Of a DNA stretch of 64,000 nucleotides, positions 45,251 through 56,977 are shown piece by piece. The notes under the pieces are model-generated. The model searched no databases and was not told the DNA's origin. It saw only the letters and a program-made list of their open reading frames with translations. The DNA is from Salvator merianae (taxonomy: Eukaryota; Chordata; Lepidosauria; Squamata; Teiidae). Position numbers and translations under genes: made by a program. The stretch spans positions 51,315,712 through 51,379,711 of the forward strand of contig QVOM02000073.1 in assembly GCA_003586115.2 (NCBI GenBank). Reading direction: 5' to 3'. Every line of letters begins with the position of its first letter. The stretch's first letter is position 1.

Positions 45251-46937
45251 TCTGCTTGTTTTGACTTGACCTTTTCTCTGCCTCATTTTTATATGGTCCA
45301 TCCCAGTTGATTTCCCATTTTAAAAAACAATAGCCTAAAAGATCCTACTCTTACAGAGTGACTGGGGAGAGCTTCCCCCCAAAAAAAATAGAATTCTGAG
45401 CTCACTGCTTGTATCACCTCCCACTTCTGGGGCTAGACCTAGCAGGTGACTTTTTTCACCACTATGTGGAAGCAGCCTTGGACACACTTCCTGTATGATA
45501 GATCTGAAGTGCACTCCAGTTCCTGCAAAAACTTGAAAATGTCAAAGGAAGAAGATTCTGCCATCAGAATTTCCCATAGTATGTCTGGGGAAGCAACATT
45601 TTAAATTTTTGATTGGTTGGTATTTGTTCAACTGCATTAATTTTGTAATCAAGATCCAGGTATAAACTAGGCACTGTACCCTCCCATCCCAATGCAGACT
45701 TTCAAGCAGTTTTTTTCTGGCTCTGAAAGACATGATTTTGGCAACAGTAGGAAATAAACACACAACTCTTCAATTTGCTTCAACATGCGGACACCAGCAG
45801 CCATGGGTTTTAACTTCTCTGTCCAGATGGTGATGGGAATGGTTCTATTCCCAACAACCAAGTCAATCATTCAATGGGTAAATTAATTCCCATCCTTAGT
45901 TGGGGCATATCTGTGCCATGGGTTCACATGGGTGCATGTGAGAATGTGGGGCTCCACAACAATGTTTGGCTTTGTCTGGCTCCTGGAAAATTAACCAAGT
46001 GTTAATATGATCAATTGTTAATATGGCCAATACAGTCCTAATACTTCCCAAAATGCTTATGTTTATTAGGGAGCTCCATAACAGGCTTTTTATTTTCCCA
46101 GTAAAGCAGCTCATCAGTTTCATATCTAATAATGTTTGTTTTGAGAGGTAACAGTAGATCAGCTGTAAGTTTCACAATATTACAATCTACAGATTAGTAG
46201 AATGCCTTCATTCAGTTGGAAGTGATGGACAGTCTCTGATGTTCTTCCTTTGCCTTATGATTTTGCTGGCATCTGGCAGTGGGAAACATAAGGAACCATG
46301 TGCCATACATATCTACATTTTCAGGAAACTCCGCAGCTGAGCACTGCTCCCACAGGGCCCCATGAACTTACACTTCCATCTGTTTTGTATGGGTAGAATA
46401 GAATGGGGAGCACTCCACTCACATATTTTCCTTGGACCTGCCTCATAGAGTAAGGCAGAGAGTAATGCTGAGAGAAGAAAGGAGCAAGATGCAACTAATG
46501 CAAGAAAATCTATCCATTGCTGTGGTCTTAAGAGAACAAGAGCAGCTCACTGAGAAGTACAGGGCACAAAAAAAAGTTTGCTTGTCATGTCAAATATCTT
46601 AATCCATTGTCTGACACTTAATTAGTAATATATGAATCAATGAGCTTTGTCTTCAGTTTGATTTCATGTGAAAGACACTGAATTTTCATTGTCTTTAAAA
46701 GTTGCTCTTCTCAAGTCCCTTTCATTAAACAATAACCATGGCATAATGGCATTTCCATAATAAAAAGTCATTTGTAACTTAAAACTAACTTTTTTACAGA
46801 GGCTGTAATGTACTTCTCAGAAAATATATGTGATTTTTTAGCATACAGTTTATATAAAAATGATATTCTTAAAGAGAGTCTATCACTTTAGACAGTGGTA
46901 GCTGGTGCCTACTGTGGCTGATAGGGCTGAAGGCAAA
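45251..46937. other. Intronic sequence without recognised gene
   Basis: AT-rich DNA; no gene or named repeat. The 46.6-46.9 kb part is especially AT-rich and unique-looking. Confidence 0.4.
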
Positions 46938-47532
46938 GGGCCTGTTCAGACTTGGTGGTAGCAAGCATCAGGCACACACACGATGGGGCAATCGGGCCCG
47001 ATTGGGCCTGCACAATGCCCCGATCAGGCCCATGATGCCCTAATTGGACCTGCAATGTCAGAAGGGGCGGTGCTTTTCATTCATCTGGCATTCTGGCGCA
47101 TGCCGGACAGTTGCCGTGGCAGTGGTCAGCAAGTGCCGGGCCGCTGCCATTGCGACCAGAAGGACTGCGCAGTGTGCAGGCACAATGACAGATCATGCCT
47201 GCGTGCTGGGCCCCTCACAGTAGCACCATTGGGCCTACCCAATTGGGCCGCATGGGGCCCCAATCAGGCAGGTTGCCCCGCTGCCCCATTGCGCATGCGT
47301 GTGCATGTGCATGGCACTTCTACTGGTTGCCATGGCTGTGGCTGGAAGCTTGCTGGCCATTGCCATGGTGAGGATCAGGCACAGCTACTGGCATTTGCAC
47401 ATGCAGACACCAGTAGCCAGTTCAGGTGAATTTTTAGGCCCTGTAGTGTAGACTGTGTCTGCACGATGGGGTCTATTCCAACTTAGAATGGGCTAATTAG
47501 ACCATACTAAGGTGGAAAGTGTGAACAGGCCC
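46938..47532 (+). mobile_element. TIR DNA element (subfamily C), 595 bp, 3-bp target duplication
   Basis: It begins GGGCCTGTTCAGACTTGG and ends AAGTGTGAACAGGCCC, flanked by AAA (46935-46937 and 47533-47535). Its interior is rich in 'gggccc.attgggcc' repeats and CpG. The block 'tggctgtggctggaagcttgctggccattgccatggtgaggatc' matches the 48434 copy, and the right end ('cattctaaggtggaaagtgtgaac' type) matches 61252. Confidence 0.75.
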
Positions 47533-47549
47533 AAAGTTGCTAAAAGGAA

Positions 47550-48350
47550 ATGGTAAAGATATCATTGCTACTAGAACAAGGGCTAACTGTAGTTAAGTCA
47601 CATAAATGTCTTGTGAGACTGAGTTCTCAGATGCTAACAAGATCAATTAATGCATTGATTTGCAAGTCTCTGTACCTCACTTCACCGGTACTAAGAGATA
47701 AGAAGCTAGCCAGAGCCCTGGTGCTTCTGACTTCCCTTCAGCCTGTTCCCTCAAGTTTTGCAATCACCCTGTTAGGTTGTGTGTGTGTGAGAGAGAGACT
47801 GTATGCTTTGGTACTTTTGTTTATTACTGAGAAGACTAAGTCTTCCCTGACTAAGAGAAGACCTTGAAAAATACATAATTCTGCCTACTTTCCAAATTAG
47901 TTGTCTTCTTTTTCCTTCCCTACTTTCCCTTTTCAAATCACATTGAACTATGCTCCTCTTCTCCTTCTCCCTTTTCTCCCTCTCTTTTATTTTTAGAATT
48001 ATATTTTCATTAAATAAACTCTTTTTCAAGTGAAAACGAGAGAGAGTGTCTTGATACGGCCTCCCCAATGCATTTTGGGGATACAATTGATGATTGTGTA
48101 GGAAGCAACAATTGATGATTTGTGGGGGAAGAGCTCATTGAATTGGGGAATTCCAATCCATGGTGTTACCTCTCCCCCCCACTACAAAAGTGCTCAGATC
48201 TTAAACTATTCTTAATTCTGCTGGCTCTTACATACAACTTTTTGATTAGCTAAGAAAAATCTGCACACAACATGCCTTACTGAGCTCTCTATTGAACTTC
48301 CTTATTCACTTTAGCATGTGTTCCACTACTTGGCTTTAAGCCCGAGAGGC
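47550..48350 (+). repeat. Possible LTR-like or unclassified repeat
   Basis: A C/T-rich tract (47900-47995) precedes AATAAA (48013-48018) and a GT/GA-rich downstream stretch, as at an LTR R-U5. One 'aactttttgattagctaag' core at 48237 resembles the 41.5-kb minisatellite unit. Ends are not defined. Confidence 0.25.
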
Positions 48351-48433
48351 AGTGGAGACTTTTGTTGGAAATTGTGTGTCTCTTGCCAAAGACATAGTTA
48401 ATGCTCTGCTCCTTGAGGTACAAACTAAACTAT

Positions 48434-49026
48434 GGGCCTGTTCACACTTACTACTAGTCAAGTGCAACCACATTTTGCAGAGGCCTGAGCGGTCAGGAGC
48501 AGGTTACATCTGCTCCCAATCACTAGTACCTGTGGAGCACTAATTAGTGCTCCACAACCTTCCCAGGAGGTGATAGTCACCTCCTGATAAGGTGCATTTG
48601 CACTTACCTGGGAGCAAAGCATCCAAGACGGTATGACACAATCATCATGAATGCATGATCAGGCAATCAGGCTGTGTGATGCCAGCTCGGGCCCATGCCT
48701 GATCCTCACCATGGCAGTGACCAGGAAGCATCCAGCTACTGCCAGTCCACTCAGCATGAGGCACACACAGGCATGATGGGCTGATTGTGCTTGTGTGCAC
48801 CTGCACAATGTGTGGGCCTGCTGGTCACCATGGCAGCAGCCAGATGCTTACCGGCTGCTGCCATGACGAGGATTGGACACAGCTACTGGCTTTCACACCA
48901 TGAATGCCAGTAGCTGGCTTCAGGTCCATTTGCTGGCCCTGCAGTGTGGCTATTGTCCACACTGGTCAATACCACAATAGAACAGACTAATTAATCTGTT
49001 CTATTGTGGTAAGTGAGAAAACAGTC
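48434..49026 (+). mobile_element. TIR DNA element (subfamily C), 593 bp, 3-bp target duplication
   Basis: It starts GGGCCTGTTCACACTTACTAC and ends GTAAGTGAGAAAACAGTC, flanked by TAT (48431-48433 and 49027-49029). It contains 'gcagaggcctgagcggtcagg', 'tgtggagcactaatt.gtgctccac', 'catggcagcagccagatgctta' and 'catgaatgccagtagctggcttcagg'. Two of these blocks recur in the 13967 and 61252 copies. Confidence 0.75.
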
Positions 49027-49233
49027 TATGTCTCTTGAGAGATATTGACTGCTATAAGATCTCACTGAGAATTGCATTGCCAAACTAATATTTAAGCCTC
49101 GTTCTCCTTACATTTAAACAAACAATTTAACTCAGGAGAAGTTGATTAGCTGTTTTTCCAACCTTGTTGAGCATCAGTTTCTGCCATTTCTGACCATTGG
49201 CCTTGCTAACTAAGGCTATGGAGCATAAGGTGA

Positions 49234-49400
49234 TGCTGCACTGGCTGGTATACCGGACCAACAAACATACTAGGAGTCTCCTTTCTGCATGCTGGTGCAG
49301 TCTAAGGGAGTCCCTGGGTGCAGTCCTCCTTAGATTTCACCAACATGTGGAAGGGGGCCCCTGGCATGCTTGCTGGTTTGGCATACCAGCCAGTGCAGAA
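49234..49400. mobile_element. Palindromic TIR element remnant, ~167 bp
   Basis: The arms TGCACTGGCTGGTATACC and GGCATACCAGCCAGTGCA are inverted copies. The centre, 'gcatgctggtgcagtctaagggagtccc', matches the centre of the 180-bp palindromic elements and the remnant at 33473. Confidence 0.55.
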
Positions 49401-50108
49401 TATCCCACAGAACCCAATGTTATCTAGAAAACAACCTCAATACAAGGCACACTGACTCAGTGATACTAATAACTACACCATCAAGGCTTCAATTAATATT
49501 CCTCAGTGTGTATTACCAACCCTTTTAAAAAACACAGTAGTGGAGTACTCCCCCCACCCAAGAATCAACAGAAAAGGCTGCTAGAAAATGTGAAAATCTA
49601 TGCCAAAAAAATGATATGTATGGGAAGAATACCATGACACCCATAGTAAAATAAATGTTCTTCTAAGACATATTTATTCTTAAACATCTTTTCACCTGGA
49701 TACCACACTGACAAAATTAGGTTCTTAAACTATTCCTTGATAGAACATCTGGCATGTATCGGCAGGAGACTTCACCTTTATATGCCTTCCTTACTAATCG
49801 AGTAGGAAGCATTAAACAAAATTGCATGAAGTCTGATTGCAAAGTGTTCTCTCTCATGATTATTTCAATCATCTAGCTTGTCTACTCCATACTGTTATGT
49901 GACAGTAATCTGGTAAGATATATAGCTACTTTACCCTACAAAATTCTGCACTACTTTTAGTCTTGTTGTCAGATGCATTTCTAAAGTATTTCTCTTAACT
50001 ACTGATTCCTTTCTGTAGTCCCTTTTGCTGCCTTATCTTGCCATCTAGCAGATGGTGGTGAAAAAGACAAACAGAAATGGAATCACAGCAGTAAATCAAT
50101 GACACTTT

Positions 50109-50287
50109 TGCCCTTTCTGCACTGTGCCTTATGCTGGATTACATTCTGGAATAAGGACCTCTGTCAGCAAGCTAGTACAGATTATGGCAGGCCCTAAGTG
50201 GGGAATGCCATAGTCTGCACTAGCATGTGGATGGAAGGTCCCTATTCTGGAATATAATCTGGAATAAGGCCCAGCACAGAAAGGGCC
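50109..50287. mobile_element. Palindromic TIR element, ~179 bp
   Basis: It starts TGCCCTTTCTGCACTGTGCC and ends GCACAGAAAGGGCC. Both arms contain the 'ggaat.aggacc/ggtccctattcc' block. Flanks are TTT and TTA, not an exact duplication. Confidence 0.75.
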
Positions 50288-52122
50288 TTAATCTCTGCTT
50301 CCTACCACAGACTTTTGTAAGATCTGCATGGTGCTATTATGACACTGCGAATGCAGCATGAATGTTCACTGGGCATCTGCATGAACCCTCAGTCAGCCAG
50401 GAGCAGTACTAGTAGGCTGTTTCACTTTATTTATGTGGTCAACATTTTCCAAGACACATATTTCGTGTTTTTCAGACATTCATGTGAAATGTTTTATCAA
50501 TAGTGATAAGGCCACAGATGACAAAGAAGGTCAGATAAGGGCATCCTCTACACCAGGACTGGTGAACTTGAGGATGAAGCAGGTGAATGGAAATTCTGTT
50601 CAGTAGAAATTGGCAGAAGGAATATTTGATAGAGATAAGCAACTAGTGCATTCTACATGCCCTTGGTAAATTAGTTGCTGGAGAAATTTGTACAGAAGAG
50701 CCTGACACACAAGTGCATAAACTGCCTAACTCCAGACATGCCAGTTGCAATCATCACTAGCCATAGGTCCAACTGGTTGGAGCTAATAGTAGCTGTGGGA
50801 TTTCAACAAATCCTGGAAGACAACACACTCTCCATCCTCATGTTAAAGCATGCTATCAAATCTTGTCACAGACAGCATTGAACCTTCTAGCCTTTAAACT
50901 TTAAAATAATCCAACAGACGCTACCCTAAGAAAAAGTGCATAAGAAATGGTGCTCCCAGATAAGCACTGGTGTGTAAGAGAAGAATGTTAACAGAGCTGA
51001 ATTAATTATGTGAATTACAATTACAAAAAAAAATATTTTCAGCTTAATAACTCGCTTGGGGTAAACCAGAATAAATGCCTGTCGTTACTTAAGAGCAGCC
51101 CATGTGCTTTATACAGATATTATACCAGGTTCTCCCTTTGGTTTTATCACAGAAAATGGCAGAACAGGAAATAAAAAAAACCTGAGACCTGCCAGTTACA
51201 GTAGATAGAATAGGATTAAAGAGATCAATAGCTAGACTCAAGATGAGGCAATTTCATATCTTCACCGTTAGATATCTAATTTTGCTTATCTGACATAGAC
51301 TGAGATCTATATATAGAAAGCTGGGATGCTCAGAGAAGATGAAATTCATTATGAGGGAGTCTGGTGTTTGTTCAAGCTAGTAAGTATTTACTGGTATTGT
51401 GGGAATGGGGAGGAATTCTTACCTTCACTCATCGGGTGGAATGGCAGGTGAGGACAAAGCACTGATAAGCACAACAGGGTTGGGATGAAGCCACAAACAG
51501 TATTGAACCTGCTGGAGCTTTCACTCTCCCAAGTGCTCCTCCCAGGAAGCCTGGAAATGTGTTTAACCTCGGCAAACACCAGACTTCCTTATGATGATAT
51601 GGGGCTGCTTTAAAAATTTCAGGACAGCTGGTTGCATGGTTTCATAGAGAACTAATGAGCACAGCTTGGAGTTTAGCACTTGCTTATTCTTGACTTGCTT
51701 TTCCCTCTACTGCTTTGAGAAGGAAAACATGGAATAAATAGGATAAAATCTGATTTTTCATTTTTCATATAAAAGCTGTTCTTGCTGACTGATAGGCATA
51801 GCACATCCTCAAACAGTTAAAGGCTGTAATAGGTAAGTTGCTGACAAAATGCTCCATTATTCTTTGGTAGTTCAATTGTTTGCTTTTCAGATTGCTGTTG
51901 ACCAAGTGAAAGAAACCATACAGAAAAGCATTTGAGAAATCATTTATCACATAAAAAGCTTTTTTGCAGAACATGAAATAGATTATTTGCTAAATAATAC
52001 ATGGCACTATCCTAGACTCAATCAAATCTACATTATTTAAAAATAATAATAAAAAGGAAAATTATATACAGTATCCATTTGGTGGGATATTATTCACTTT
52101 TACTTTTTTCATGAAGAATATA
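50288..52122. other. Intronic sequence without recognised gene
   Basis: AT-rich, unique-looking DNA; no coding sequence or named repeat. Confidence 0.4.
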
Positions 52123-52302
52123 GGTCCTTTCTGCACTTGGCTTTATTCTGGACTATATTCCAGAATAGGGACTTGCTATCCGCACACTAGTGCTGATTAT
52201 AGCAGGCCCCAGGTGAGGCCTGACATAGTTCATAGTAGCATGCAGATGGCAGATCCCTATTCCAAGATATAATCTGGAATAAGGCCAAGTGCAGAAAACA
52301 CC
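52123..52302. mobile_element. 180-bp palindromic TIR element, 3-bp target duplication
   Basis: It starts GGTCCTTTCTGCACTTGGC and ends GCCAAGTGCAGAAAACACC, flanked by ATA (52120-52122 and 52303-52305). The arms match the 6775 and 7031 copies with scattered changes. Confidence 0.8.
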
Positions 52303-52426
52303 ATAGAGTTGGGAAAAGATTTTCCTGTGTTTGTGTGCAATAATGCTCTTTGTGGACCCTCATGAGCAAAGCCATATTTCAGTGTGGAATTATATTTACA
52401 AACCAATGCCTATTATAAAGGACTAT

Positions 52427-52543
52427 GGCTGCATCCAGATGTGGCTTATTTATTCTACTATATTTGGATATTCTAGAATATCAACACTTTATTCTGGAAT
52501 ATCCAAATAAAGCGAAATAAGTAAGTGATGTCTGGATGTAGCC
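52427..52543. mobile_element. 117-bp hairpin element
   Basis: GGCTGCATCCAGATGTGGCTTA at the left is the inverse of 'aagtgatgtctggatgtagcc' at the right, and the palindrome continues inward through 'tttggatattc/gaatatccaaat'. The whole unit can fold into one stem. Flanks are TAT and TAA. It has different ends from the other families here. Confidence 0.6.
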
Positions 52544-52841
52544 TAAGGGTGTGAGAGATTTGGAATGCATTGCTTGCGAATGGTATAAGGCAATGAGGAT
52601 TCAGTCAGTCAGAGTTCCTTCCAGCTTTGAAGAGGACATAGCAGCAGCGTTTGGCAGAACCTAGGTTCCAAAATGGAGGATTTGTAAAGATGTACTGTCA
52701 GCACTCATATTTTATTCTATGGCATATGATCTACATATTATTACTGTACTTCATTGTATACAGGCATAGGCATAGATGTTGGGGTAATATCTTTATCATC
52801 TTTTTCACTATTAGATAAAACCTTCCCTATAAGGGCACAAA

Positions 52842-53252
52842 GGGCCCTTTTGCACTTTCCACCTTGAAGTGGTTGAATCTGAATATTCCAAGGTGGAACA
52901 GTCCCCATGGTGCAGCAGCCATCTGCACTCCAAGGGCTGGAACAACCCAGAACTGGGCTTTCAGCACTAGCAGTGTGAATACTGGCCACTCAGTGGCTGT
53001 GGAAATGTCTGGCTGTTGCCATGATGACTGGGGACGCACCTTGTGACTGTGCAGCCATAACTGTCCTGTGCTGCCCTGCACTACACTGCACTGTGTCGTG
53101 CTACACTGTGCCTTGCTGCAGCATTTGCGCCTGGAAATGGGTGCAAATTTTGTTGTTCACAGCTAGTAGTGATCAGGACTATCTGTAAACACTTTCAATT
53201 GCTCAGGCCTCCACAAAATGCAGACACATTGTGGTAAAGTGCAAACAGGCCC
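52842..53252 (-). mobile_element. TIR DNA element (subfamily C), ~410 bp, reverse orientation
   Basis: It starts GGGCCCTTTTGCACTTTCC and ends GGTAAAGTGCAAACAGGCCC. The right part read in reverse resembles the left part of other copies ('gcctgagcaattg...agtgatc'). Flanks AAA and ACG do not match. Confidence 0.6.
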
Positions 53253-53499
53253 ACGCAGGAATACAAGTTTCTCTCTCTCCTATTGTTTTACCTGCAAATC
53301 AAATTGGTGAAGTAGGTGAGGTGTGATATAACAGTTGGCCCAAGATTACCCAGTGGGGGACTAACTGAATATTTTAGCTCTGATTTCATAGTTTAACTTT
53401 CTAATCATTATATGGTAAACTCCTTGTTATTGTAAAACTAATGTTTTTAATCAAGAAATTTCATTTTAGTTTTCTGGAGTGATCTCCTTCTGGACCATG

Positions 53500-53780
53500 T
53501 TGCTGCTGCTGTGAAATTCCAAAATAATTCACATTTCTTTTGCTGCCCTCTGCCTTAATTTTGACAACATCGTTAATAATTCCAACCCAAATGAGGTTTG
53601 GTCATGCAGCGCTCGTCTTCTGCAGAACAGCTGCCACCACCACAACTGCACATAGAACTGCCCCATTAGGCTAAATACAACCCAATATAGACAAGAAATT
53701 GATGGAAAGCAATCTGCCTATTAATCTGAAACAGATGCAAATTTCAGAGCTGTTAATGAGCTGCATAATAACTCAGAATG
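53500..53780. other. Unique AT-rich block resembling conserved non-coding DNA
   Basis: No repeat signature and no coding frame. It has clustered TAAT/ATTA cores, e.g. 'ccttaattttgacaacatcgttaataattcc' and 'ctgttaatgagctgcataataac', with an octamer-like 'atgcaaat' at 53736. This composition is common in conserved intronic enhancers, but conservation cannot be tested here. Confidence 0.3.
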
Positions 53781-53841
53781 TAACAAAAAAGTATTTTTAA
53801 TTATTAAAACATGTACAACATTACATTACAGTATTATTAAT

Positions 53842-53878
53842 GAGGAGGAGGAGGAGGATGATAACAATAATAATAATT
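53842..53878. repeat. (GAG)n/(AAT)n microsatellite
   Basis: A short GAG trinucleotide run followed by 'ataacaataataataat'. Confidence 0.85.
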
Positions 53879-54276
53879 TTTTAACCTGTGGAATGTCTGA
53901 AAAGATAAAACCAATTTAACCAAAGAAACACATAAAGGTCTCCAGAATAAAAAATAAAATAAAGTTTTCAACAACAGCCAAATAATAGAAAAAAATAAGG
54001 CTTTCCCTGAAGTTGAAAGTTTAGCCACATTTGGCCTTTCCTCTGGATTCCTGGATCTGAGCTTGACAGCCGGGGCTATGCCCTGGCCACCATGATTGCA
54101 GAAGGGGAATCGCTGGCTTCAGTTTTGACAGCCAGGGCCTGCAGAAGTGTGCGGACATCACACTGGGGCATTAAAAGTAAAACTACTGGCATAGCACTGT
54201 CCTTAATGTGCGGGCAGCAGAACACTTTGCTTGAGGCACTCTGCCTCTTCTATGTGTGGATATTGCCCTAGATAGG

Positions 54277-54785
54277 GGGCATGTTCACACTTACCAGAGT
54301 ATAACGGTCTAACTAGCATGGTTCGGGTTTGGGTATGGAGAGGGGTCTTTGCACCTATCAGCACTGGAACACTCCACAAGCCTACCAGAGCTGGACGCAG
54401 TGCGAATGGGAGTGCAGTAGTTTGGGAGCTGTGTTTGAACCCAGAAGGTCTGTGTTCAAACCTGTGTCTGAAAAGGCCACCAGGGTCCGGACCCCAAGAT
54501 CCAAACTGGGGTGCGAACCGGCAGACTGCAACTGCGCGGCCCTGCTGGCCCCACCCTGCTGCCATTTTGAACCTGGAAATGGTGCGGCCGCACCTTCCAT
54601 GATCCTCATCTGATCATGCAGGTCGGGTTGGAGACTACAATTTAGTTGACCACAGCTGGTTGGATTCAGGTAAGCATCAGGGGGACTTCAGTAGATTTCG
54701 AGTCAGCTGGGGCTGTTCTCTAGTGCGGATCCTGCATTCTAGCTAGTGTCCTGAAATGTACCACTTGCTAAGTGGGAACAGGCCC
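54277..54785 (+). mobile_element. TIR DNA element (subfamily A), 509 bp, full length
   Basis: It starts GGGCATGTTCACACTTACC and ends AAGTGGGAACAGGCCC. It is the clearest reference copy for subfamily A: the 9401-9908 element is its reverse complement along the full length and 9215-10261 aligns once its insertion is removed. CpGs are frequent. The flanks (AGG and AAC) are not a duplication. Overlapping frames on both strands are chance frames of a GC-rich element. Confidence 0.75.
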
Positions 54786-55713
54786 AACAAGCACTGAAGC
54801 GGTTCTGCAGAGTGAGGTTCTATAAGACGGATGTGTGAGTAGTATAAGGCAGAATTCATATTGTGCCAAAATGGCACTATGGGAGTGTTTGAAGTGCATG
54901 GGGATTGCACATCCCTGCAGCCATGACAGGAGGGAACCAGCAAGCTGCCACAGAGGAGTGGAAAGCATTGTCTCAGGGCTGCATTACTCATTAGCTGAGG
55001 AAGAACTCTCAGTATAGGTTGAATGACATAAACCTACATTCCAAGCATCAAAGCAAAATGTTCAGAAATAGTAACTATATAATTGTCATAGTGAGCTGCC
55101 TTCATTTTTCTTTATATTCTGAAACTGTTTTGAGAAATGAATGGTAATTTAAATTGCCTGCACATTCAATTTATTATATTCTGGATATATCCACTTTTCA
55201 GGATATTGCCTGCAGGAACAAGCACCCTCAGATTCTTTTCCCTCCATCAGATTCCCCTAGGAAACTCTTTTGAACCAAAGTGCAATATAATTAAGAATCT
55301 CCAGGAAGCCATTTGTTCCTCTGGAGCCTTAGTTCTCTCCATGGTGTGCATTTTTACTTATAGGGTACAGACAGACTTTATACTAAATATCTACCCACAG
55401 TCAAGTACTATATAATTTTCAGACCACTCATAGCTAAAAATTATGTTCAAATTAAGATGTGTTTAAGTATTGCTGGAAATACAATGGCATTCAAGGCCAA
55501 GACTTAATATCAATTATTGGTTATTTTCTGAACTCTGCGGCTATGAGTACCTCATGATAATTCAAGTAAAGTACACACACAGTTTTGTTTGCCTCCTTTA
55601 GCTATTCTTTTCTGCAGCCAAATTGCAGATTACCTTAAGTGTATAGCCACATTTCTCTGTATGTGATTTTTACATATTCTGTACATGTGGAATTTTTAAA
55701 ATAGTCTCTCTCT
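54786..55713. other. Intronic sequence without recognised gene
   Basis: No supported gene or named repeat. Confidence 0.4.
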
Positions 55714-56251
55714 GCTCTTTTTTGCACTTACCCGTCCATTGTTCAAACCAGTGGGTCTGGACCAGCAAGGCCTGCTGGTTTGGACCACGGAAAAACATGG
55801 TCCGGAACAGCACTGTTTCCCCAGTGGCATTGGTCCAGACTTGCCCCCACCCCAGCTTTGAATTTCATGTGAGCTTTGAGGTCTGGCTCTGAGAATTCTG
55901 AGGCCTAAGAACAAATGGTCCTTGGAGCGTCTGGGGGATGCATTTCAGTGGCAAACTTTGGCAAGCCACAGAAATGCATCCCTTGGTAGTCTTGAGCACA
56001 GAAAGAATGCTTCCTGCATGCCTCTGTGTTCTGAACCATGGCTTGCTGGTCCACTGGTAGGCCCATTTAAACAGATCTACCAGTATTCCCAATTAGGGCC
56101 TCCCTGAACAGGATTGCACTCCATCTAAGGCAGACCAAGTATATCATTAGTGGATGGGGCCTCGGAGATCCACACTAATTTGTGGATCATGATGCCCAAA
56201 AACTGATTATGGGGGTTCTTCATCAGGATAACAGTTAAGTGCAGATAGAAT
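55714..56251 (+). mobile_element. TIR DNA element (subfamily D), ~538 bp
   Basis: It starts GCTCTTTTTTGCACTTACCC and ends TTAAGTGCAGATAGAATT. It shares with 38204-38726 the blocks 'gggtctggaccagcaaggcctgctgg', 'ggggGatgcattt.agtggca', 'gcatgcctctgtgttctg' and 'atctaccagtattcccaa' (cf. 'accttgctattggggc'). Confidence 0.6.
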
Positions 56252-56977
56252 TTTTCTCTCAGATCACAATAAGGTAGTAAAATGTTAATCCTTGAATGCT
56301 ATTCTGTAATCCTCATGAAAACCATGCTCTTTGAAGCTATTTTCCACAAGAAAGACAAGAATAAGTGGTTTGGGAAGGAGAACTCTGAAAGATCAAAGCA
56401 ATAAACTTGGAAGAAAGGGTAAATTTATTTCATTCATACTGCAATCCTACCCTATATAGAAGCCACCTACTGCAATTTAAAACAACATAACCGCAGTCTA
56501 CTGTTAAAACACATTTAACATAAGTTGCACTGTAGGCCATATTTGTTCATTTACAGGGATGGCTGGCTCATGAGTGCAAAATGGGTGGCACCCCACCACT
56601 CAGACCTTGACTCTACTTTTTCTTTTCCCTTTTATGCATGTTTCAGTTCAGGATTAGCTATCAGCCACATTCAGTGGAGTCTGTTTTCATGTGGGTTTGC
56701 ATAGAATTGCAGCCTTATAATGTCTCACCCAAAATTAGTTCTATCTATTCCGACATCTTCTACTACTTCATTTTAGTTTCCTCACCCTTTGCCAACCATC
56801 CACAACAGACACCAGTCACAACAGGAGATTTAACAGCTGACTTAGCATCATTGTAGCCATGTGTAGTTACATGCAGACAGACACATCTATGGCAGAATCC
56901 AGATTTTCAATAGGCTTGTAGCACTATTCTTAAAGTGTAGCTGTAGCTAGGGAGTGGTGTAGCTAGGGAGTATACAT
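56252..56977. other. Intronic sequence with a short tandem repeat
   Basis: No gene recognised. At about 56939-56972 a 'gtagctagggagt' unit is repeated twice next to the CR1 3' end. Confidence 0.4.

Noticed and set aside
46983..47429. 148-residue plus-strand frame
   Set aside because: It is inside the subfamily C TIR element at 46938-47532 and is disrupted in the related copies at 48434 and 61252.
54203..54613. Several ~90-120-residue frames on both strands
   Set aside because: All are in the GC-rich 54277-54785 TIR element, in several registers at once, with no shared protein motif in the other copies.
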